Of a DNA stretch of 64,000 nt, positions 31,645 to 40,194 are shown in pieces; the stretch's first letter is position 1; each line of letters starts with the position of its first letter. The notes beneath the pieces were generated by a model. That model did not search any database, was not told where the DNA came from, and saw only the letters and a list, made by a program, of their open reading frames with translations. The position numbers were made by a program, and so were the translations under genes. Where the stretch lies: positions 62,001-126,000 of the forward strand of contig CAZUQM010000007.1 of the NCBI GenBank assembly GCA_964622545.1, given 5' to 3'. Origin of the DNA: JAFGLZ01 sp964622545. GTDB lineage: Bacteria; Planctomycetota; Phycisphaerae; UBA1845; JAFGLZ01.

Positions 31645-34600
31645 CTACTCATACCGCGCCACCATCGACAGCTCGCCCGACATCCCCGTCAGGTCGATTA
31701 CCCCCGCCTCGCGGTCGACCCGATCGTGCGGCTCGCCGTTGACGGTCACCGACGCCATCGCCTTGGTCCCCGGCACGCGAAACTTGATCCGCACCGACTT
31801 GATCGGATCCCGATCGGGCAATCGGACCTCCGCGCGAACCCGCCCGTTGGCCAGGGCCGACTCGATCGTGTAGCTCAACGGCCCGAAGCACGTCGGCGCG
31901 CCGCTTACCTCGATCCGCTTGCCGTCGGCCAGCCACTCCCGAGGCGTGGCGTGCGCGAGGAACAGCCCCTCCGGCTCGCCCGTCTCGGCCGTGAATGACT
32001 CGCGAATCAACATCAACCGCAGCATCAACAGGAACGTGCTGTTGTTCGCGCTGCACGGCGTGCCGTAGCACGAGCGATAGAACCGCCCCGGCCTGGCCCC
32101 GACGGTCTCGCCCTCGCCACTGACGTACGTGTTACGCGTCTGGGCGTGCGCGAGCTTGCCGTAGAACGACACGATCAGCCGCTCGGCCATGTCCCGACGG
32201 GCCAGCACCCGAACGTAGTTCGGCAGGTACACGTTGTCGAAGCCCGGCGTGCAGTAGCCCGGCAGCCCGTTGGGCCGATACGAGCCGATCGGCGTCGGAT
32301 AGTAGTTGAACCGGATCAGCCCCAGCAGCACCGCCCCGTGCTCGTGCAGGAATTGCACGATGCCGTCCATCTCCCGGCCGCCGAAGTCCCAAAAGCCCGA
32401 CGCGAACGCATACGGCATCACCAGGTTCCAGTAGCTGCCGTGCCGCGTCTCGGTGATCGGATCGTACGGCTTGGCCTCATCGAGCAGCGTCTTCGGCACG
32501 AACAACGATCCGTCCGGCATCCGCGTGCTCGACCGGGCCACCGCCTCGCCGAGCGAACGCCGCAGCCGATCCGCCAGCGGCCGGTACCTCGCGTGCAGAT
32601 CGTCCCGGCCGATCAGCCGCCACACCTCGGCCATGTCGCGCAACCCACGCCAGCACACCGTCTGATGGAACGTGCAGTAGGCCCGCTCGGGGATATCGCC
32701 GCAGTGCCGCTCCTTGCGCAGCAAACCGTGCGGGTCGACCTCCATCTGCTTGCGGAAGTCCTCGCAGAACGCCAGGTAGCTCGGCGTGTGCTCCTTGATG
32801 AACGCGGCGTCGCGGGTCAGATGGTAGTAGTGCGCCCCGTGCGAGAGCTTCTCGCCACGCTCCCAATTGGTGTAGTACTCGGGGCCCTTGCCCTTGGCCA
32901 TGCCGACCAGCGCGGCCAGTCCGTCGCGGTAGGCGTCGAGAAAGCCGTACTCGCCGAGGATCGTCACCGCGTCGCTGCTCTCGGGCTGATAGAACGCCCC
33001 ATGATAGACCACCGACCCGAGCGCGTACCGCCAGCGCATGATCCGGTTCTGGATCAGGTGGTTCTTCTGGACGTTCATCACCAAAGGCTCGGGCACGATG
33101 AAGCGGGCGCCCCCGGCGAGGATGCCGTCCCAGTAGGCCTGCCGACCGGCCTTGGCGCGGGCGTAGCCGGCCGCGTCGATCGCCGCCCCGTCCGGCAGCG
33201 GCTTGTCGGGCGACCAGATCAGGTAGATCGCATGCGGTTTGCCGCCGGCCCCATCGAGCGTCCATCGCAGCCCCTGGTCCTGCCACCGCGGCGACCCCGT
33301 CGCCCGGACGTGCGTCTTGCCCGGCCCGCCCACGCCTACGCGGATGGTCGCGGAGGCCCGTTCAGACTCCCCCGCTTCGGCCGTCAGCTTGACGAAGGCG
33401 ACAAGGTGCTCCAGCCCGGGCACCCTGCCCGCAAACGACTCCTGGGTGTAGCGCACGCCGTCACGCGCGACGTAGCCCGTCTGAAGCATCGGGTAGCTGG
33501 CCTGCTCGAGCCGCGGTCCATCCAGCCGATCCAGATCGCTGCCGAACGCCTCCTGGCCGTCCGGCCCCACGAAGACCGTCAGGTCGCGCTTCGAGCTGAC
33601 CTGCCCCGCCGCGATCCGGCTGCCGTCGGCGATCGGCACCAGGTAGGGCGGCTCGCCCCCGTCCTGCGCGAACAGCAGGTTGTGCACGCCGAACGCCTTG
33701 TTCGTCACCCCGGTCGAGTAGAACAGCGGACGGAGATAGTCCTTGGTCCGCTCGTAGGTCGCACCGCCTTCGGCGATCATCGCCTCGCCCCAGACGTCGC
33801 GCCGCTGACGCAGCGCCTCGTTCACCCGCCGCGCATAAGCCGACTCGGCCTGCTGCCGCTGCGACGAGGCCGGGTAGGCCTTTCGCTGCGATGCGTACCG
33901 CTGTGTCACGACGTCGGCGCTCAGCGCCTCGGCGTGGATCGCGACCTCGCTGATGAAGCCCTCATAACAGGTCGGCGCCCGTTTGGGCAGGTTGCCATAC
34001 GCCCCGATCAGAAGCGGTGTGGCGTGCCGGTCGAGCGTCCCGGCGTCGATGCGTTTCGAGGCCACCTCCTCGCCGTCGAGATAGAGCCGCATCGTCGTCC
34101 CGTCGAACGTGGCCACCGCCTGATGCCAGCCGAACGACGTGTCGAGGTTGATCGCCTGCACCAGTCCCAGCTTGTCGCCCACGCTCAGGTAAAACGACAG
34201 GCTCTGCGGATGCCTGTTGGCGTTCATCAGGAACAGGCCGTACTGATACCACGGCTTGACGTGCTTCGGCCGCGATTTGACCACCAACGGCCACTGCGGA
34301 TGCACCGCCCCCTCGGCCGGCTTGAACCAGACCGTGAGCGTGATGTGGTCGGGGTTCAACGAGGCCGCATCGGGGATCTCGACGTGTGCGCCCTGGCCGT
34401 TGAAGAACAGGCAAGGCCTCTCCACCAGATCCTCGACCTTGTCCATGACGGCCACGCCGAGGAGCCGACCCTCCGGTCCGCCCCCGGCAAGCTCCGGCAG
34501 CGTCTGCTCGGTCGCCTTGGCCGCGTCCCAGCGCGCGACGGGCCGGGGTGCATCGCCCGTCCCCGCCGATGCGGCCTGGGCGACGGATCCACGCGCCGGC

Positions 34601-34656
34601 CCGATCAGAAGCCCGAACACCGCGGCCATGCGAGTCAGTCGTCTGTAGCCCCTCAC
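31645..34656 (-). CDS. secreted LamG-domain plus six-hairpin glycosidase-like protein
   Basis: A 1003-residue exported protein. The signal region is RRLTRMAAVFGLLIGPARGSVAQAA. Residues of about 80-260 form a LamG (concanavalin-like) domain: CLFFNGQGAHVEIPDAASL, ITLTVWFKPAEG, WHQAVATFDGTTMRLYLDG and YEGFISEVAIHAEAL. A beta region follows, then from about residue 520 an alpha/alpha barrel resembling six-hairpin glycosidases (NVQKNHLIQNRIMRWRYA, GEYGFLDAYRDGLAALVG, YYTNWERGEKLSHGAHYYH, GSYWNLVMPYAFASGFWDF). A C-terminal beta sandwich ends the protein. It likely binds and cleaves a polysaccharide outside the cytoplasm. GTG at 34656 has AGGAG seven bases upstream. No exact GH family is assigned. 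Confidence 0.72.
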   Translation of the reverse strand: MRGYRRLTRMAAVFGLLIGPARGSVAQAASAGTGDAPRPVARWDAAKATEQTLPELAGGGPEGRLLGVAVMDKVEDLVERPCLFFNGQGAHVEIPDAASLNPDHITLTVWFKPAEGAVHPQWPLVVKSRPKHVKPWYQYGLFLMNANRHPQSLSFYLSVGDKLGLVQAINLDTSFGWHQAVATFDGTTMRLYLDGEEVASKRIDAGTLDRHATPLLIGAYGNLPKRAPTCYEGFISEVAIHAEALSADVVTQRYASQRKAYPASSQRQQAESAYARRVNEALRQRRDVWGEAMIAEGGATYERTKDYLRPLFYSTGVTNKAFGVHNLLFAQDGGEPPYLVPIADGSRIAAGQVSSKRDLTVFVGPDGQEAFGSDLDRLDGPRLEQASYPMLQTGYVARDGVRYTQESFAGRVPGLEHLVAFVKLTAEAGESERASATIRVGVGGPGKTHVRATGSPRWQDQGLRWTLDGAGGKPHAIYLIWSPDKPLPDGAAIDAAGYARAKAGRQAYWDGILAGGARFIVPEPLVMNVQKNHLIQNRIMRWRYALGSVVYHGAFYQPESSDAVTILGEYGFLDAYRDGLAALVGMAKGKGPEYYTNWERGEKLSHGAHYYHLTRDAAFIKEHTPSYLAFCEDFRKQMEVDPHGLLRKERHCGDIPERAYCTFHQTVCWRGLRDMAEVWRLIGRDDLHARYRPLADRLRRSLGEAVARSSTRMPDGSLFVPKTLLDEAKPYDPITETRHGSYWNLVMPYAFASGFWDFGGREMDGIVQFLHEHGAVLLGLIRFNYYPTPIGSYRPNGLPGYCTPGFDNVYLPNYVRVLARRDMAERLIVSFYGKLAHAQTRNTYVSGEGETVGARPGRFYRSCYGTPCSANNSTFLLMLRLMLIRESFTAETGEPEGLFLAHATPREWLADGKRIEVSGAPTCFGPLSYTIESALANGRVRAEVRLPDRDPIKSVRIKFRVPGTKAMASVTVNGEPHDRVDREAGVIDLTGMSGELSMVARYE

Positions 34657-35063
34657 ACGCCGTCTCCTAACGAGTGACGATCACGATCTGTGTCATGCTA
34701 CCACGCGGGGTGCCGAGGCGTCGACGGCCACGGGAAAGGCGTGGCCGTTCGCGCGCCAGATAGGGCAACATGCAGAGCGTCTCGGCACGTCCCACCGCTC
34801 CAAGAACAGACCAGCTCTAAGACGAGACGTGCGCTAGGAGCAGACCGGTCAGCGTCCCGCACAAGGAGAAGAGCCCAGCGGGGCGACGGAACGACTCGTG
34901 CCACGGCCGTCCTGGCCGTGAAACATGGGGCGTATCGTGCCCGCCGCCCACCGCAATAGTTTCTGATCGCCCACGTTCTATAATGAGGACAGGCCGCGCG
35001 CCGCGGATGCTCCATCGTCCGGAAGACGGACCATCCGCCCGCCGGCGTGCGAGGATCGCTCAC
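34657..35063. other. 407-bp divergent intergenic region with hairpins
   Basis: It lies between the LamG protein gene and the pseudopilin-like gene. It contains a perfect 9-bp hairpin ACGGCCACG / CGTGGCCGT (34724-34748) and a related 7-bp hairpin CACGGCC / GGCCGTG (34902-34920). A perfect TATAAT is at 34979. Frames here show no recognisable protein. Confidence 0.5.
34979..34984 (+). promoter_or_regulatory. candidate -10 element of the pseudopilin-like gene
   Basis: A consensus TATAAT, unusual in this GC-rich sequence, lies 80 bp before the ATG at 35064. A weak -35 candidate TAGTTT is 16 bp upstream. The -10 match is seen directly; its use is inferred. Confidence 0.4.
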
Positions 35064-35756
35064 ATGACCGGACACCCTACCCGACGGGCCTTCACGCTGA
35101 TCGAGCTCCTGGTCGTCGTGGCGATCATCGCCCTGCTGGTCAGCATCCTGCTGCCCGCCCTGGGCAGGGTCAAGGAGAACGGACGACGGGCCATGTGCCT
35201 CAGCAACCTGCATCATCTCGGCCAGGCCCTCCAGCAGTACCTCAACGCCTACGGCGACGTCCTCCCCGTGGCCGCGCAGATGCCCTCCGTCGACGGCAGG
35301 GACCCGAACGACGACTTCTACCATCCGCCGATCATGGACTTCCTCGAACCGTTCGCGGGCAACCTCGAGCTGTTTCGCTGCCCGTCGGACATGCCCGGCC
35401 GCATCGAGCGGGACGTGACCGACCCCAACCACGAGGGTCGGAGCTTCTGGCAGACCGAGGACACGAGCTTCGAGTACACGCCCGTGCCCGGCTACGTCGA
35501 TGACGTGCTCGCCGGCGACGGCGAGAAGGGAAAGGTGATCGTGGGCGACACCATGGTCAAGGTCAAACCCGAGCTGCCGCGGGAATCCCGCCTGCGGCGC
35601 TGGCTCGTGTACACGTCCGAGCTCTACGTCCTGACCGAATTCGAGACGTTCCACGGCAAACGCGGCGAGCAAGAGGTCCGCAACACGCTCTATGCCGACT
35701 GCCACGTCGAGGAATACCGCCACACGCCGCGGGTGAGCGATCCCAACAGCAGTTGA
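35064..35756 (+). CDS. type II secretion pseudopilin-like protein (N-terminal methylation domain)
   Basis: A 230-residue protein with a class III signal: RRAFTLIELLVV at residues 7-18, cleaved by prepilin peptidase before F10 with alanine in place of the usual glycine at -1, and then a long hydrophobic helix. The following ENGRRAMCLSNLHHLGQALQ is a hallmark of the planctomycete/Lentisphaerae group of pseudopilin-like proteins, often with a C-terminal H-X9-DG-type region (here NTLYADCHVEEYRH in that position). Such proteins are numerous in planctomycete genomes and their role is not established. ATG at 35064 was chosen over 34983 because the signal must be near the N-terminus. Confidence 0.88.
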   Translation: MTGHPTRRAFTLIELLVVVAIIALLVSILLPALGRVKENGRRAMCLSNLHHLGQALQQYLNAYGDVLPVAAQMPSVDGRDPNDDFYHPPIMDFLEPFAGNLELFRCPSDMPGRIERDVTDPNHEGRSFWQTEDTSFEYTPVPGYVDDVLAGDGEKGKVIVGDTMVKVKPELPRESRLRRWLVYTSELYVLTEFETFHGKRGEQEVRNTLYADCHVEEYRHTPRVSDPNSS

Positions 35757-35812
35757 CAGAACGCGCCACGGGCGCCGAAACGATGAACGCTTAGCAACGG
35801 AGAGGCTTGCAC

Positions 35813-36562
35813 ATGACCCTGGTCGATCGGAGGACCCAGAAGAAGAGACGTGGACAGACGCCGAGCGGCATCATCATCGCGCTGCTTGTCCTGGTCGTTG
35901 GCGCCGGAATCGCCGCCTACTACCTCTGGCCCAGACCCGCGCCCGAGCCGCCCCCGCCGGCCGAGACCGCCACCATGCAGGAGGCCCGCGAATACCTGGC
36001 CGGTGACGACTTCGACCGCTTGCCCATGGAACAGCGAATCGAGTGGCTCGAAGAGCGTCTCCAGACGCTCGCCAAGATGGACGAGGACGAGCTCCGCGAA
36101 TCCCTAGAAAACATGGACGACGAGGCCCGCCGACGCATCCGAAGCAGCATCGGTCCGGTCATGTTCGCCCGCATGAGGCGAAGCGTCGACGACTTCCACA
36201 AGCTGCCCGAATCCCAGCGGGAGGCCTTCCTCGATCAGGAGATCGACCGCATGCAGACCTTCCGAGAGGTCGTCCGCAAGATGCGAGGCCCCCGCGACGA
36301 GCGGGAAGGCGCTCCTCGCCCGGAAGCCCAGGCCCGCCGGGCCCCGGCCGAACAAGGCCAAGGGCGAGGCGGCCCACCTCGCGCCGGACGAGACGGAGCG
36401 CGTCGAGGTCGCGGGAACATGATGAACTGGCTTTCACGCGTGCCGGCCGATCGGCGGGCACGGATCATCTCCTACCGCAAGGCCATAACCAACCGCATGA
36501 AGGAGCGCGGTATCGAGCCCCCCGGCCGCCGCGGCGGAAGGGGTGGCGGCCGCGACCCGTAG
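35813..36562 (+). CDS. membrane-anchored charged hypothetical protein with RG-rich tail
   Basis: A 249-residue protein. A basic start (TLVDRRTQKKRRGQTPSG) precedes one transmembrane helix (IIIALLVLVVGAGIAAYYLW, about 20-39), then a proline stretch PRPAPEPPPPAE. Residues of about 55-165 are acidic-basic helical repeats (MEQRIEWLEERLQTLAKMDE, LRESLENMDDEARRRI, LPESQREAFLDQEIDRMQTF), probably a coiled coil. Most of the rest is rich in Arg, Gly and Pro (GRGGPPRAGRDGARRGRG). No enzyme or family is recognised. It follows the pseudopilin-like gene in the same direction with 56 bp between, so it may be expressed with it. Confidence 0.6.
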   Translation: MTLVDRRTQKKRRGQTPSGIIIALLVLVVGAGIAAYYLWPRPAPEPPPPAETATMQEAREYLAGDDFDRLPMEQRIEWLEERLQTLAKMDEDELRESLENMDDEARRRIRSSIGPVMFARMRRSVDDFHKLPESQREAFLDQEIDRMQTFREVVRKMRGPRDEREGAPRPEAQARRAPAEQGQGRGGPPRAGRDGARRGRGNMMNWLSRVPADRRARIISYRKAITNRMKERGIEPPGRRGGRGGGRDP

Positions 36563-36642
36563 CCCAACACGTCTCAATCGGTCGGTGCGTCGGGAGGGCG
36601 ACCCCTCTTCACCAAGCCTGCTGCTGCAAGGCTGCGCGACCC

Positions 36643-36702
36643 AAGGCCTACGGAGGGTAGAGCCTCCTCCCGAGCCGAAACCATTGCCTTGCCGTACGGC
36701 TC
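36643..36702 (+). repeat. GC-rich dispersed motif copy 2 with adjoining hairpin
   Basis: It reads AAGGCCTACGGAGGGTAGAG then CCTCCTCCCGAGCC (36643-36676), matching the motif at 31526. It is followed by the inverted pair GAGCCG / CGGCTC (36672-36677 and 36697-36702). Confidence 0.45.
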
Positions 36703-36793
36703 CCCCCGCCGACCTGAGCCTACACGAATAGATGGGACGAGGTGCTGGCAATCGTCGTCAAGAACCGAGTCTCGTGCGGGGCACCTGCTGCGC

Positions 36794-36824
36794 CGGAGAC
36801 GCCACCGTCAGGGAGCGTTGCCGT
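36794..36824 (+). repeat. dispersed intergenic repeat, copy B
   Basis: It reads CGGAGACGCCACCGTCAGGG then AGCGTTGCCGT, about 28 of 31 bases identical to copy A at 22784. It lies just downstream of the RND permease gene. Confidence 0.6.
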
Positions 36825-36854
36825 ATGACCGCGTCGCCCCGCGACGCCGCGACC

Positions 36855-39800
36855 TCACCCCGTCGCCTCCGCCTTCGCCCCGGCCGGCTCGGTCTGGCCG
36901 ATCCAGACCAGCGCCCGTCGCACGTCGTCCAAAATCATGTACAGACACGGCACGATCAGCAGCGTGATGCCCGTGGCGAAAAGAATGCCGTAGCCCAGCG
37001 ACAGCGCCATCGGGATCATGAACCGCGCCTGTCGTGACGTCTCGAAGATCATCGGTGCCAGACCCCCGAACGTCGTCAACGTCGTCAAGAGGATCGGCCG
37101 AAAACGACGCACGCCGGCGCTGTGGATCGCGTCGAACGTGCTCAGGCCCTTCAACCGCTGGCGATTGGCGTAGTCGATCAGCACCAGCGCATCGTTGACC
37201 ACCACGCCAGACAGTGCGATCACGCCCATCATGCTGATCACGCTCAGGCTGTAGCCCATGATCCAGTGACCGGCCACCGCGCCCACGATGCCAAAGGGAA
37301 TCGCCACCATCACGATCATCGGCTGGAAGTAGCTCCGGAACGGGATGCCGAGCAAGACGTAGATCATCAGCAGGGCCATCACGAAGCCCAGCTTCAGGGC
37401 CCGCATGCTCTCACGCATGTCCTCCAGCCTGCCCTCGAACCCGTAGCTCAGACCCGGGTACTCCCTGACCAGATCAGGCAGCGTCCGCTCCTTGACCACC
37501 GCCATGACCTGATCCGTTTCGCGCTGGGGAACCACGTCGGCCGAGACGCTCACGGTCCGCCGGCCGTCGCGACGTTCGATCACCGTATACGAGCGACCAC
37601 GTTGAACCGTCGCCACATGCCCCAACGGAACGTCCACGCCGCCCGGCGTCCGGACGATGAGCGACTCGATGTCGTACTCGCTGACGCGCTGGGCCTTCGG
37701 CAACCGGACCATCACCTTGACCTCGTTGCGGCCGCGCTGCTGCCGCAGAGCCTCGGCCCCATAAAATGAGCCGCGGAGCTGCCGCGCCACCTCGCCCGCC
37801 GTCAGGCCCAGACTCCGCCCCTCCGGCAGCATGCGGAAGTCGAGCTGCTGCTTGCCGGGCGCATACCCGTCGTCGATGTCCTTCACGTTCGCGAACTGGG
37901 CGAGGCTCGCCGCCAGCTCCTGACTGGCCTTGTCCAGCACCTTGATGTCGCGGTGCGCCAGCTCCACGGTCAGCGACGAGCCCGATCCGGGCCCCCGCCG
38001 GTCCGACTGGAACCGGATCGATTGCAGTCCCTCGATCGCCCCGGTCTTCTCCCGCCACAACCGCGCAACCTCGGCACTGCCGATCGGCCGGACGTCCGGG
38101 TCGGTCAGAAAGGCCGTCACGTAGATCTCGTTGTCGCGAATCCACCCGCGAACACCCTTGAGAAGCTGCTCGCCCCCGTGCTCCTCGGCCGTTTCCTGCA
38201 CGGCATGAACGAGCCTGTCGCGAACCTCCATCAATCGGGCAAGCGGCGACCCGTAAGGCAGCACGGCCGTGGCGTCCGCCTCGTCGCCCTCGACCTTCGG
38301 CATCATCACGAAGCCCAACCTGCCGCTGGCCACATAGCCCAGCACCAGGATCAGGATGCCGATCGACACCGACGTGGTCAGATACCGCCACCGCAACGCC
38401 GCATCCAGCACCGGCCCGAAGCGCGTCTCGATCAGACGGGCGATCGTACGGCTCAGCCTGTCCTGAAAACGGTGAAACCGCTGGCCGATCCGCGTGCCGC
38501 CCTCCCGCTTGATGTGCGCCAGGTGCGCCGGCAGAACGAAGAGCGACTCCACCAGCGAGATGATAAACACCGACGAGACCACCAGCGGAATCGTGCTGAA
38601 GATCTTGCCCATGAAACCCGGCACGAACAGCAGCGGCGAAAAGGCCACCACGTTCGTCAGGATGCTGAACGTCACCGGCACCGAGACGTCCCGCGCGCCC
38701 TGGATGGCCGCCTTGAGCAGGCCCATCCCCGATTGGCGGTACTCGAAGATGTTCTCGCCGACGACGATCGCGTCGTCCACCACGATGCCCAGCGCCACGA
38801 TGAACGCGAACATCGAGACCATGTTGATCGTCACGTTCACGTTCGGCAGCAGGAGGAACGCACCGAGAAACGAGATCGGGATCCCCATCGTCACCCAGAA
38901 CGCCAGCCGGTGCTCCAGGAAGATCGTCAGGATGATCAGGACCAGCGTCAGACCCGTCAGGCCGTTCCGCAGCAGCAGCTCCAGACGCTGACGGTAGATG
39001 TCCGACATGTCCCGCGCGATCGTCAGGAACACCCCCGGCGGCAGCTCGGCCTGGATGTCGTCGAGCATCGCATGCGCCGCGTCCGACACGCCGATCGGCG
39101 TCTGCTCGCCGATGCGATACACCTCCAGCTCGACCGCCGGCTTGTCGTTGTAGGTGAAGATGTGGTACGTCTCCTCAAACGTGTCCTTGACCGTCGCGAT
39201 GTCGCGGACCCGCAGCTCCGTCCCGTCCGGCGACGTGATCACGGGGATGTTGCCGAACTCCCGCGCCCAGTCCCGCCGCTCCTTCATCCGCAGCAGGATC
39301 TCGCCCGCGCGCGTCTTGACGCTCCCGCCCGGCATCTCCACCGACGCCCGCCGGATCGCCTGGGCGATGTCCGAAAGCGTTACGTCGTACGCCCGCAGGT
39401 TCTCCTGAGGCACCTCGATGCTGACCTCATACGTACGGTTGGGCTGCACGTCGATCTGCGTGATGTCCGGCGACTGGAGCAGCCGGTCGCGCACCCGCTC
39501 GGCCAACTCCCGCAGTACCCACTCGTCGGCGTCGCCGTACAGCACGACGTCCAGCACCTCCCGCATGTGCGTCTCGAGGACGACCTCGGCCTCCTCGGCC
39601 TCCTCGGGCAGCGTCGTGATGCGCTCGACCTCTTGCTGGATCTCCTGATACACCTTCTGGCGATCCGCGCTCTCCAGCAGCTCGGCCGTGATGATGCCCG
39701 CCCCCTCGGCCGCGACCGCCGTGACCTCCTTGATGCCCACCAGCCCGCGAATGCCCTCCTCGATCGACAGCACGATGCCCTGCTCGACCTCCTCCGGGCT

Positions 39801-39986
39801 CGCGCCCGGATACGGCACCCGAACCGTGACGATGTCCAAGTCGAACTCCGGAAAGACTTCCTGCTTGATCCGAAGGGCGATGATGAACCCGCCGATCAGC
39901 AGGGCCAGCATCAACAGGTTCGGCGCGACCGAATGCCGCGTCATCCACGCGATCGGCCCGCGCTCGTGGGGCTGGTCGTTTGTCAT
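36855..39986 (-). CDS. RND-family efflux permease (HAE1/AcrB-like)
   Basis: A 1043-residue inner-membrane proton-driven pump of the resistance-nodulation-division superfamily. The usual plan of 12 helices with two large periplasmic loops is visible. The proton relay aspartates are in VALGIVVDDAIVVGENI of the central helix, and the second half shows SGVVVNDALVLIDYAN. The docking and pore regions have PGASPEEVEQGIVLSIEEG and PYGSPLARLMEVRD. It should form the trimeric core of a tripartite pump with the MFP and TolC-like genes upstream. Two ATGs are possible (39992 and 39986); AGGA is better placed for 39986. The likely substrates are drugs, detergents or lipids, not metals, since no CusA-type Met residues are obvious. 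Confidence 0.93.
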   Translation of the reverse strand: MTNDQPHERGPIAWMTRHSVAPNLLMLALLIGGFIIALRIKQEVFPEFDLDIVTVRVPYPGASPEEVEQGIVLSIEEGIRGLVGIKEVTAVAAEGAGIITAELLESADRQKVYQEIQQEVERITTLPEEAEEAEVVLETHMREVLDVVLYGDADEWVLRELAERVRDRLLQSPDITQIDVQPNRTYEVSIEVPQENLRAYDVTLSDIAQAIRRASVEMPGGSVKTRAGEILLRMKERRDWAREFGNIPVITSPDGTELRVRDIATVKDTFEETYHIFTYNDKPAVELEVYRIGEQTPIGVSDAAHAMLDDIQAELPPGVFLTIARDMSDIYRQRLELLLRNGLTGLTLVLIILTIFLEHRLAFWVTMGIPISFLGAFLLLPNVNVTINMVSMFAFIVALGIVVDDAIVVGENIFEYRQSGMGLLKAAIQGARDVSVPVTFSILTNVVAFSPLLFVPGFMGKIFSTIPLVVSSVFIISLVESLFVLPAHLAHIKREGGTRIGQRFHRFQDRLSRTIARLIETRFGPVLDAALRWRYLTTSVSIGILILVLGYVASGRLGFVMMPKVEGDEADATAVLPYGSPLARLMEVRDRLVHAVQETAEEHGGEQLLKGVRGWIRDNEIYVTAFLTDPDVRPIGSAEVARLWREKTGAIEGLQSIRFQSDRRGPGSGSSLTVELAHRDIKVLDKASQELAASLAQFANVKDIDDGYAPGKQQLDFRMLPEGRSLGLTAGEVARQLRGSFYGAEALRQQRGRNEVKVMVRLPKAQRVSEYDIESLIVRTPGGVDVPLGHVATVQRGRSYTVIERRDGRRTVSVSADVVPQRETDQVMAVVKERTLPDLVREYPGLSYGFEGRLEDMRESMRALKLGFVMALLMIYVLLGIPFRSYFQPMIVMVAIPFGIVGAVAGHWIMGYSLSVISMMGVIALSGVVVNDALVLIDYANRQRLKGLSTFDAIHSAGVRRFRPILLTTLTTFGGLAPMIFETSRQARFMIPMALSLGYGILFATGITLLIVPCLYMILDDVRRALVWIGQTEPAGAKAEATG

Positions 39987-40073
39987 GGTCATGTCCTGAT
40001 ATCGCGTCCCGCCGACGGTGCGGCCATGCCGTCGCTCCACGTCTTTCGATCGGGTGCCGCTGGCGGCGTGACC

Positions 40074-40102
40074 GCCCGTGAAAGCGGGCAGGCAAGCTGC
40101 CC
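40074..40102. repeat. nested hairpins between efflux genes
   Basis: GCCCG / CGGGC (40074-40089) and, overlapping it, GGGCAG / CTGCCC (40086-40102) around a five-base loop. On the minus strand it reads CCACGGGCAGCTTGCCTGCC, a word I associate with dispersed elements in planctomycete intergenic DNA; that association is from memory and is untested here. Confidence 0.45.
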
Positions 40103-40160
40103 GTGGCACAACCTATACAGAACCCATAGGACCGATCCTTCGGTCCGACCGGTCGCTCGC

Positions 40161-40177
40161 GGCCTTCGTTGAAGGCC
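40161..40177. other. perfect hairpin at the 3' side of the membrane-fusion gene
   Basis: GGCCTTC GTT GAAGGCC, a 7-bp stem with three-base loop, 18 bp after the MFP stop on the minus strand. No T tract follows on that strand, so it may be a processing or attenuation structure within the efflux operon rather than a terminator. Confidence 0.45.
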
Positions 40178-40194
40178 GTTTCTCGACGCCTGCC

